Positions 1 through 4,567 of a stretch of 6,679 nucleotides of DNA are shown piece by piece. Both the position numbers and the translations under genes were made by a program. Source of the DNA: CAYZEZ01 sp964477295. GTDB lineage: Bacteria; Bacteroidota; Bacteroidia; Bacteroidales; SM23-62. The notes under the pieces were generated by a model, which did no database searches, was not told where the DNA came from, and saw nothing but the letters and a program-made list of their open reading frames with translations. How positions within the stretch are numbered: the stretch's first letter is position 1; every line of letters starts with the position of its first letter. The DNA is taken from contig CAYZEZ010000262.1 in assembly GCA_964477295.1 (NCBI GenBank), forward strand, positions 1 through 6,679, written 5' to 3'.

Positions 1-61
1 TTCTGAACTCGTTTCAGAATCCGTATTTAGCTGATAATGAGTTCCTGAAATAAATTCAGGA
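1..61. repeat. REP-like pair of short hairpins, cut by the window edge
   Basis: Two perfect inverted repeats of the same design lie here. The first is TTCTGAA at 1-7 with TTCAGAA at 13-19, around a 5-base loop. The second is TCCTGAA at 43-49 with TTCAGGA at 55-61, again around a 5-base loop. The two stems differ by one base pair and are 23 bases apart. Extragenic CCTGAA-loop-TTCAGG elements of this kind are, from memory, common in Bacteroidota genomes, so I infer a REP/BIME-like repeat rather than a gene-specific site. It lies downstream of fabH and could also affect the 3' end of that transcript, although no T-run follows either stem. The element may continue to the left of the window. Confidence 0.55.
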
Positions 62-82
62 TGACCATTTAAACTAAAAAAA

Positions 83-102
83 GACACTTTTGAGACAACC
101 CC
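83..102. mobile_element. Possible insertion-sequence end (terminal repeat-like remnant)
   Basis: Read on the minus strand this 20-base stretch is GGGGTTGTCTCAAAAGTGTC, followed by a T-run. It resembles the GGG-TGTCTCAAAAG type of terminal inverted repeat that I associate with transposons of Bacteroidota. No transposase is present and no partner repeat is visible in the window. If it is a real IS end, the element would extend left of base 83, but the REP-like hairpins occupy that side. It could therefore be a solo remnant, a MITE end or chance. The call rests on resemblance only. Confidence 0.28.
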
Positions 103-142
103 ATCTTCGATCCTTCATAACAATTAATTTTGTGTTCGCTCA

Positions 143-162
143 CCCCGCCACAAGCACCGGGG
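143..162 (-). terminator. GC-rich hairpin downstream of fabH, weak terminator candidate
   Basis: CCCCG at 143-147 pairs with CGGGG at 158-162 around a 10-base loop, about 40 bases past the fabH stop codon in the direction of fabH transcription. It is the only G+C-rich stem in the fabH 3' region. No run of T follows it on the minus strand, so it does not fit a standard intrinsic terminator. It may instead slow exonucleases, or be incidental. Confidence 0.25.
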
Positions 163-199
163 AATGCGTTCACAGGATTCAGATTCTCAAAGTTATAAA

Positions 200-1198
200 T
201 TAATTCGGATCATAAGCCCATTTTAGGAAAATTGATCCCCAGGTAAATCCCCCGCCAAATGCTGCCAGGATAAGGTTATCTCCTTTCCTGAGCTTATCTT
301 CCCATTCCCAGAGGCACAGAGGAATTGTTGCAGCGGTGGTATTCCCATATTTTTGAATATTGATCATAACCTTTTCTCTGGGAATGCCCATTCTCCTTGC
401 TACAGCTTCAATAATACGCATATTAGCCTGATGGGGGACAAGATATGACAGGTCTTCAGGCGTAATCTGATGCTTCTTCATCATTTCAACAGACACATCT
501 GCCATTCTGGAAACAGCAAATTTAAAAACGGCCTGACCTTCCTGGTAAACATAGTGTTCATTGTTATCGACCGTTTCATGGGTTGCGGGATGAAGGGATC
601 CACCGGCTTTGAGAAACAGGTGCTTCCCTCCCGATCCGTCCGAGTGCAGGTCATGATCCATGACCCCTACCTCTTCTTCAGTAGGTTCAAGTAATACAGC
701 CGTTCCGGCATCACCAAATAACGGACAAATTGTTCTGTCGCTGTAATTTGTGATCGAAGACATTTTATCAGCTGCAACGATGATTATTTTTTTACAATTG
801 CCGCTTTCAATAAATGCAGCACCTGTCTGGAGGGCATAAAGAAATCCTGAGCAGGCAGCTATTAGATCGTACGACCATGCATTCTCCAACCCGGCCTTAT
901 AAGCGATCAGGTTAGATGTTGTCGGGAACATCATATCGGGTGTCACAGTGGCCGTAATTAAAAGATCGATCTCACCCGGTGCAACTCCTGTTTTCTCCAG
1001 CAATCCATTGACTGCCGCAACTCCCATATCTGAGGTTGCTTTGCCTGGCTCTTTCAGTATCCGCCTCTCCTTTATACCGATCCGTTGCATGATCCACTCG
1101 TCACTGGTATCGACCATCTTGCTGAGCTCTTCATTGGTTAACCGGTAATCTGGCAGAAATGCATTGACCCCTGTAATTGCCGCTCTGATCTTTGTCAT
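200..1198 (-). CDS. fabH: Beta-ketoacyl-[ACP] synthase III (FabH)
   Basis: A 332-residue KAS III, full length for the family. It starts type II fatty-acid synthesis in the cytoplasm by condensing an acyl-CoA primer, usually acetyl-CoA or a branched acyl-CoA, with malonyl-ACP. The thiolase-fold catalytic triad is complete: Cys116 in AACSGFLYA, His256 in VPHQAN and Asn286 in YGNTTAA. The C-terminal GGGFTWGS loop (315-322) and the N-terminal TSDEWIMQRIGIKERR segment are typical. The Cys-His-Asn set separates it from KAS I/II (Cys-His-His). The start is ATG at 1196-1198, with a purine-rich AAGGAA (minus strand of 1209-1214) 10 bases upstream. It is the last gene of the DUF177-rpmF-fabH set, 152 bases after rpmF, and plsX, often found between them in other phyla, is absent. 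Primer preference cannot be read from the sequence. Many Bacteroidota make branched-chain fatty acids, so a branched primer is possible. Confidence 0.97.
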   Translation of the reverse strand: MTKIRAAITGVNAFLPDYRLTNEELSKMVDTSDEWIMQRIGIKERRILKEPGKATSDMGVAAVNGLLEKTGVAPGEIDLLITATVTPDMMFPTTSNLIAYKAGLENAWSYDLIAACSGFLYALQTGAAFIESGNCKKIIIVAADKMSSITNYSDRTICPLFGDAGTAVLLEPTEEEVGVMDHDLHSDGSGGKHLFLKAGGSLHPATHETVDNNEHYVYQEGQAVFKFAVSRMADVSVEMMKKHQITPEDLSYLVPHQANMRIIEAVARRMGIPREKVMINIQKYGNTTAATIPLCLWEWEDKLRKGDNLILAAFGGGFTWGSIFLKWAYDPN

Positions 1199-1350
1199 GA
1201 ATGAAAAATTCCTTAAAGGTTTTGGTTCACTATGAGATAATTGTTTTTGACCTGGTACAGGCAGGAAACCTGAGAGTGCTTAGAGTCTGTAAGAAATCTA
1301 TGCATAGTGAACAAATTGCTGTATGCAGTGATTTAAGCAGGTATTATGAA
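1199..1350 (-). promoter_or_regulatory. Structured rpmF-fabH intergenic region
   Basis: This 152-base gap in an otherwise tight operon contains a perfect 10-base inverted repeat, GTTCACTATG at 1225-1234 and CATAGTGAAC at 1303-1312, which would close a loop of 68 bases. Inside the loop are two small overlapping-style hairpins: CCTG/CAGG at 1251-1261 and CAGG/CCTG at 1262-1272, each with a 3-base loop. A 10-base palindrome, CTATGCATAG, lies at 1298-1307 and shares bases with one arm of the large repeat, so the two pairings compete. I see no full Bacteroidota promoter match here. The region may be a processing site, a leader controlling fabH, or neutral spacer; no known riboswitch class is recognised. 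Confidence 0.3.
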
Positions 1351-1542
1351 TTAAACTTTTGCACCCTCCTCAACAATCAGCTTTCCTTTATAATACAGGT
1401 TGCCATCCACATAATATGCACGATGATACCTGTGTATTGTACCGGTTGTTGGGCAAGTGGCCAGTGTGGGACTCTTAGCCTTTACATGCGTTCTTCTCTT
1501 ATCCCTTCTTTGCTTTGATGTTTTTCTCTTCGGATGTGCCAT
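1351..1542 (-). CDS. rpmF: 50S ribosomal protein L32
   Basis: A 63-residue basic protein that opens with MAHPKRKTSKQRRDKRR, the hallmark N-terminus of bacterial L32, a component of the large ribosomal subunit. The C-terminal part (GTIHRYHRAYYVDGNLYYKGKLIVEE) is the form I associate with Bacteroidota. Only one cysteine (CPTTG) is present, so the four-cysteine zinc ribbon found in many bacterial L32 proteins is missing. This is consistent with a zinc-independent version. The ATG at 1540-1542 lies 5 bases after the stop codon of the upstream DUF177 gene, so the two are almost certainly co-transcribed and probably translationally coupled. The rpmF-DUF177 pairing is conserved across bacteria. Confidence 0.97.
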   Translation of the reverse strand: MAHPKRKTSKQRRDKRRTHVKAKSPTLATCPTTGTIHRYHRAYYVDGNLYYKGKLIVEEGAKV

Positions 1543-1547
1543 TATAA

Positions 1548-2069
1548 TTAATTTATATCAGATATATCTTTTAATTGATCCCATCTGGGATCGGTTTTCT
1601 GTTCTTCAATTTTTAGTTTATTGAGCTGTTCAATCATGCTTTGATTACATTCCGATTTACCATTCTTCTCAGGATGTATTTTCTGGTAGGGAAGTGACAG
1701 GTGCACAAATTCATACAGGTACTGGGCCGTTTCAACCTCATATTCCCTGGGTGACAGGATAATCACATTCTCAGACTGCTCATATGACTCTTCCCCAAAT
1801 CTGAAGTAGAGTGTATCTTCGTATTTTACTGCCATATTAAACACTTCGAGGCATCGGTCGCATGTCACCTTTACTTCACCATCCAGCATAAAATGCATCT
1901 CCAGGAAAAGGGGATTTTTTATCAGTTCGATTTGGACATCAACGATCCCGCTTTTTACCTCCGACTCAATAAAAGCTTCAAAGAACTTATCATCAATTAA
2001 AAAATTGAATGTATGATTTCCGTCTTTCAATCCCGTAAAAGGGATCACATATTTCCTCAAACCTCGCAC
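1548..2069 (-). CDS. DUF177 / YceD-family protein (23S rRNA accumulation-related)
   Basis: This belongs to the DUF177 (YceD) family, whose gene usually precedes rpmF; plant and bacterial members have been linked to 23S rRNA accumulation. With the start used here the protein has 173 residues. The diagnostic CxxC (TCDRCLEVF, Cys70 and Cys73) sits in the middle. The C-terminus carries the usual LPYQKIHPE segment, an isolated Cys141 and the DPRWDQLKDI ending. The reading frame is open up to TTG at 2091-2093, but that codon lies inside a consensus promoter -7 box, so transcripts from it could not encode that start. GTG at 2067-2069 gives VRGLRKYVIPFTGL, which fits the usual short lead before YVIPF. 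TTG at 2058-2060 is the next choice. No signal peptide is seen, so it should be cytosolic. Family assignment is strong, the exact start moderate and the molecular function uncertain. Confidence 0.9.
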   Translation of the reverse strand: MRGLRKYVIPFTGLKDGNHTFNFLIDDKFFEAFIESEVKSGIVDVQIELIKNPLFLEMHFMLDGEVKVTCDRCLEVFNMAVKYEDTLYFRFGEESYEQSENVIILSPREYEVETAQYLYEFVHLSLPYQKIHPEKNGKSECNQSMIEQLNKLKIEEQKTDPRWDQLKDISDIN

Positions 2070-2090
2070 AACATCCAAAATTTTGTCGTG

Positions 2091-2122
2091 CAAAAGTATA
2101 AATTTAAATGAATTATAAAAAA
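2091..2122 (-). promoter_or_regulatory. Promoter for the DUF177-rpmF-fabH operon
   Basis: On the minus strand, 2098 to 2091 reads TACTTTTG, an exact match to the Bacteroidota primary-sigma -7 box TAnnTTTG. The -33 position, about 20 bases upstream (2119-2122), is T-rich (TTTT) and only partly matches TTTG. Transcription would begin around 2084-2087, giving a leader of roughly 15-25 bases before the GTG or TTG start of the DUF177 gene. Confidence 0.5.
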
Positions 2123-2152
2123 GATTTTCGAGCTTTAATGCTTATTTAAAGC
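2117..2152 (-). terminator. Weak intrinsic terminator after the response-regulator gene
   Basis: GCTTTAA at 2132-2138 and TTAAAGC at 2146-2152 form a perfect 7-base-pair stem with a 7-base loop, 18 bases past the stop codon of the response regulator. On the minus strand a run of six T follows (2122 to 2117), but it begins 9 bases after the stem, and the stem is A+T-rich. It may allow partial termination, and it overlaps the -33 region of the operon promoter downstream. Confidence 0.38.
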
Positions 2153-2169
2153 AAAGTAAGGAAAGAGCA

Positions 2170-2553
2170 CTACCGGCCAATAACAGCTTCTATCGACTCA
2201 ATTAAATCATCTATAAAATAGTCGTCCTTTGAAATATATTTACTGGCACCATTTTTAATAAATTCGGGTATCAGGTTTTCGTCTTCCTGGCAGGAAAGGA
2301 CAATGACTTTGGCATTAGATTTCATTTCCTTTAATTTGATCAGCACATCCATTCCGCTTAAAGATCCTCCCTGATTTTCCGGGAAAATATGATCAAGCAC
2401 AATCAGGTCTGGTTTCAAATGCATGTTTTCAATACATTCTTCCCCGGAAAAAAAAGTCTTAACCTGAATTCCCGACCTGCTCTTGAAAGTATACTCAAGA
2501 AGATTGAGAATCATCTTGTCATCATCAACAAAAAACACAAGTTTGCTAGACAT
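2170..2553 (-). CDS. Stand-alone response regulator receiver (REC) protein
   Basis: A 127-residue protein made of a single CheY-like receiver domain with no output domain. The acidic pocket VDDD (Asp10-Asp12), the phospho-acceptor Asp54 in IVLDH, Ser87 in the VIVLS strand and Lys109 in YISKDD are all in place, so it should accept phosphate from a histidine kinase. The loop after Asp54 (HIFPENQGGSLSGMDVL) is several residues longer than the usual MP-x-M-D-G loop. ATG at 2551-2553 is the start. It is transcribed away from the aminotransferase gene and toward the ribosomal operon, but is separated from the latter by a promoter and a probable terminator. No kinase is in the window, so it is an orphan whose partner and target (another protein, or a phosphorelay) are unknown. 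Confidence 0.93.
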   Translation of the reverse strand: MSSKLVFFVDDDKMILNLLEYTFKSRSGIQVKTFFSGEECIENMHLKPDLIVLDHIFPENQGGSLSGMDVLIKLKEMKSNAKVIVLSCQEDENLIPEFIKNGASKYISKDDYFIDDLIESIEAVIGR

Positions 2554-2572
2554 CGGTCTTTATTTATGTTCA

Positions 2573-2602
2573 CAATCCTACAATACAAAAAATCATCACA
2601 AT
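2573..2602 (-). promoter_or_regulatory. Weak promoter candidate for the response regulator
   Basis: On the minus strand, 2580 to 2573 reads TAGGATTG, one mismatch from TAnnTTTG. An ATTG at 2602 to 2599 lies 18 bases upstream as a possible -33 element. It is about 20 bases from the ATG. A/T-rich intergenic sequence often yields near matches, so the call is weak. Confidence 0.3.
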
Positions 2603-2637
2603 TTAAACAAAATCCGGAATTTCTACAACTTTCAGTG

Positions 2638-2670
2638 TTTGAAGACCTTAAAAAAACAATATTAGTTGCA
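2638..2670 (+). promoter_or_regulatory. Weak promoter candidate for the aminotransferase
   Basis: TTTG at 2638-2641 is a perfect -33 element. About 21 bases downstream, TAGTTGCA at 2663-2670 keeps the TA but matches the TTTG half poorly. No better -7 box lies between the divergent genes on this strand. If real, the message would have a leader of about 80 bases before the ATG at 2757. Confidence 0.22.
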
Positions 2671-2703
2671 TCATCTTGTCAAATCCCACACTCATACCCA
2701 CTC

Positions 2704-2738
2704 AAACCAGGATCGAAGAACAAGGAACCAGGAACAAT
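2704..2738 (+). repeat. Degenerate heptamer tandem repeat
   Basis: Five consecutive 7-base units occur just ahead of the aminotransferase start: AAACCAG, GATCGAA, GAACAAG, GAACCAG, GAACAAT. The last three are close copies of GAAC(A/C)AG; the first two are more divergent. Short heptamer repeats of the AAGGAACC type are, from memory, frequent between genes in Bacteroidota. A 7-base period is not a multiple of three, which supports this stretch being untranslated. Confidence 0.4.
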
Positions 2739-2756
2739 TGGTATCTTGTGCTTCCA

Positions 2757-3590
2757 ATGAAAGAGTGCATTCATCATAAATTTATCCTCGACGGTGAAAT
2801 AGTCGATTGTGAAATGTTTAATCCCGCAATGATAGATGTGGGAACTTCAATCTATGAAGTGGTACGGGTGATGAAGGGTAAAATACTATTTATCCACGAT
2901 CATCTTGAGCGATTGCAGCAATCGGCCCGCCTGGCCGGATTTACAGTCTGGTATTCCCCTGATTCCCTGCAGGTTATGATTTCTCATTTACCCGCTCTGA
3001 ACGGCATAATGGAAGGTAACATTAAAATCGTATGTAACCACGATCCGGCCGGACAGGATAAATTCCTTGCATATTTTGTTTCCCATCATTATCCAACTCA
3101 GGAACAATATGAGAAAGGGGTGAAGCTTATGACGTATCACTTCACCAGGACCGATCCGCACAAAAAGATCTGGAGGCCCCTGCACAGGGCAGCAGTTGAA
3201 GAATACATCGAAAAGAATAATCTGTATGAAGTATTGCTTTTTGACGATCACAACCGGATTACGGAAGCCAGCAAAGCCAACGTGTTTTTTATTTCGGGGG
3301 ATGAAGTATTTACTCCTCCGGTCGACCTGGTATTACCAGGAATTACCAGGAAATATATATTGAAATTATGCCGCAATCAGCAAATCCCTTATAATGAAGA
3401 AATAATAACTGTTGGCCGGTTAGACACCTTTGAAGCAACATTTATTACCGGTACTTCCCCTGAAGTATTGCCTGTATGTCAGGTGAATGAATGTTTATTC
3501 AATGTAGATCACCCCTTATTAAGATTATTAGTGAAAAAATACAATGATTTTATTGAGATTGCCTTGAAACCCGGATTTAAAAACATCTGA
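2757..3590 (+). CDS. Class IV (fold-type IV) PLP-dependent aminotransferase / aminodeoxychorismate lyase-like
   Basis: With the start at ATG 2757 the protein has 277 residues, normal for the branched-chain aminotransferase / D-amino-acid aminotransferase / PabC superfamily. Visible features in order are: FNPAMIDVGTSIYEVVRV (22-38), HDHLERL with the PLP-phosphate arginine Arg52, the Schiff-base lysine Lys137 in DPHKKIWRPLHR, Glu170 in RITEASKANVFF contacting the pyridine nitrogen, TPP (186-188), LPGITRK (193-199) and the phosphate-binding ITGTSPEVLPV near the end. Lys137 was placed by spacing to the downstream LLFD and TEASKANVFF motifs. The residues after it (IWRPLHR) differ from the NYL of IlvE and the HLNR of PabC, so substrate assignment is open. 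The frame extends upstream to a TTG at 2676, but that extension (MSNPTLIP...) crosses the heptamer repeat and does not look like family sequence. Cytosolic, and divergent from the response regulator. Family certain, substrate unknown. Confidence 0.92.
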   Translation: MKECIHHKFILDGEIVDCEMFNPAMIDVGTSIYEVVRVMKGKILFIHDHLERLQQSARLAGFTVWYSPDSLQVMISHLPALNGIMEGNIKIVCNHDPAGQDKFLAYFVSHHYPTQEQYEKGVKLMTYHFTRTDPHKKIWRPLHRAAVEEYIEKNNLYEVLLFDDHNRITEASKANVFFISGDEVFTPPVDLVLPGITRKYILKLCRNQQIPYNEEIITVGRLDTFEATFITGTSPEVLPVCQVNECLFNVDHPLLRLLVKKYNDFIEIALKPGFKNI

Positions 3591-3666
3591 AAAGATTATT
3601 AACAGGCCAGATAATAAAATACGTCAAAATCTTATATTTCCTGCCTGTGGTTACTGAATAATTTTT

Positions 3667-3674
3667 TAGTTTTG
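3667..3674 (+). promoter_or_regulatory. Promoter -7 box for the outer-membrane protein gene
   Basis: TAGTTTTG at 3667-3674 matches the Bacteroidota -7 consensus TAnnTTTG exactly. The -33 region about 19 bases upstream (CCTG at 3644-3647) is a poor match to TTTG. The start of transcription would be near 3680, leaving a leader of nearly 90 bases before the ATG at 3769. Confidence 0.4.
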
Positions 3675-3753
3675 CCTGATTGAAGCTCCTCGCCCTGACT
3701 ACCCGGGGGGAACAATATCCTGAGTTCGGCAAAGTCAATGCGCTCGCAGGATT
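3675..3753 (+). promoter_or_regulatory. G+C-rich leader upstream of the outer-membrane protein gene
   Basis: This stretch is clearly richer in G+C than the A+T-rich DNA on either side. It holds a CCCGGG palindrome extended to GGGGGG (3702-3710). It also holds an inverted repeat, ATCCTG at 3717-3722 and CAGGAT at 3747-3752. It would be transcribed as the 5' leader if the promoter at 3667 is used. No long ORF, tRNA or known riboswitch is recognised. It could be a structured leader, a decayed repeat, or a remnant of other DNA. Confidence 0.28.
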
Positions 3754-3768
3754 AAAAATTCTTTATAT

Positions 3769-4476
3769 ATGAAGAGACCCGTTATCATTTTGGCCGCTAT
3801 TTTTGTTTTTTGCATGTCCGGCTTACATGCTCAGCATATATATCCAAAATCAAGCGGCGAGTTTTTATTTCAGTTCGCTGATGTTGAGCTTGCCAATGAA
3901 ACAGTCACAAATAATCCCATACGCTTTACAATGTTCCTGCATTTAGGACAATACTGGCATTTTGATATAGGAAATAATTTTGGATTTTATACAGGAACAG
4001 CCTTACGTAATGTTGGATTTATCTATGACGACAATACTCCGCAGAAAACCATACGCAGAGCTTATGCCGTAGGCATTCCCCTGGGACTGAAACTGGGATC
4101 ATTTAAGCATAACATATATCTTCTGGGCGGTGCTGAATATGAGATGCTTTTCCATTACAAGGCCAAGTGCTGGTTAAGCAACGAACGTAATGGACCCAAA
4201 ATAAAAGACTCGGAATGGTTCAGCAATAAAACAGAATTATTTGTACCCTCAGTTTTTGCAGGGATACAATTCCCGAAAGGAATAAATCTGAAATTCAAAT
4301 ACTACCTGGGCGATTTCCTTAACCTGGATTATGTTGGTAACGATCTGGGAAAAAGTAATGTTTCATTCTCAAACTTTACCAAACTGAGTGTATTTTATAT
4401 CTCCCTTTCATGGCAATTCAGGACTGACAAGGTTCGGGAAAGTTTTTCAACCAATGATATACTGACTTCCCGTTAA
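3769..4476 (+). CDS. Secreted protein, probable small outer-membrane beta-barrel, function unknown
   Basis: A 235-residue protein with a clear Sec signal peptide: MKRP, a hydrophobic stretch VIILAAIFVFCMSG, then LHA|Q, with cleavage predicted after Ala21. Cys15 lies in FVFC, which does not fit a lipobox, so it is not a typical lipoprotein. The mature part alternates polar and aromatic or aliphatic residues in short strands rich in Tyr, Phe and Gly (FRFTMFLHLG-like, WHFDIGNNFGFYTGTALRNVGF, GIPLGLKLGSF, IYLLGGAEYEM, SVFAGIQFPKGINLKFKYYLGDFLN, LSVFYISLSWQF). This is the pattern of an 8-stranded-type outer-membrane barrel. The last strand ends in SWQF, followed by a tail of about 18 residues (RTDKVRESF...), rather than ending at the aromatic residue. 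I recall similar proteins in other Bacteroidota but know of no assigned role. It stands 91 bases before an ABC exporter; whether they share a transcript is not clear. Confidence 0.8.
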   Translation: MKRPVIILAAIFVFCMSGLHAQHIYPKSSGEFLFQFADVELANETVTNNPIRFTMFLHLGQYWHFDIGNNFGFYTGTALRNVGFIYDDNTPQKTIRRAYAVGIPLGLKLGSFKHNIYLLGGAEYEMLFHYKAKCWLSNERNGPKIKDSEWFSNKTELFVPSVFAGIQFPKGINLKFKYYLGDFLNLDYVGNDLGKSNVSFSNFTKLSVFYISLSWQFRTDKVRESFSTNDILTSR

Positions 4477-4567
4477 GATCATGCAGTAAACCGTGTTATA
4501 GGCGAAGGATCAAACCTTTTCTCCCTTGCATTGTTTAATAATACATCCTTTCGAAACTAACAAGTAA

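Noticed and set aside
163..179. 17-base stretch AATGCGTTCACAGGATT that recurs with two mismatches at 3737-3753, both times in non-coding DNA downstream of CCGGGG
   Set aside because: A 15-of-17 match is expected about a few times by chance in a window of this size, and the surrounding bases do not align well. It would gain weight only if more copies occur in the genome.
1201..1518. Plus-strand open frame of 105 codons opposite rpmF and its spacer
   Set aside because: It overlaps rpmF in antisense, contains an unusual number of Cys residues and has no recognisable family features; rpmF on the minus strand is certain.
2389..2760. Plus-strand open frame of 123 codons running from inside the response regulator to the aminotransferase start
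   Set aside because: Antisense to the receiver domain, crosses the promoter region and the heptamer repeat, and is Lys/Ser/Asn-rich as expected for translated A+T-rich non-coding DNA.
3326..3351. Palindrome CCTGGTA-T-TACCAGG overlapping a perfect 10-base tandem repeat ATTACCAGGA
   Set aside because: It lies within the aminotransferase codons for the conserved LVLPGITRK motif, so the coding constraint explains most of it.
3602..3667. ACAGGC/GCCTGT inverted repeat (3602-3607 and 3643-3648) followed by a T-run, as a terminator for the aminotransferase
   Set aside because: The stem is only 6 base pairs with a 35-base loop, and the T-run begins 13 bases later, inside the next promoter region; it does not fit an intrinsic terminator.
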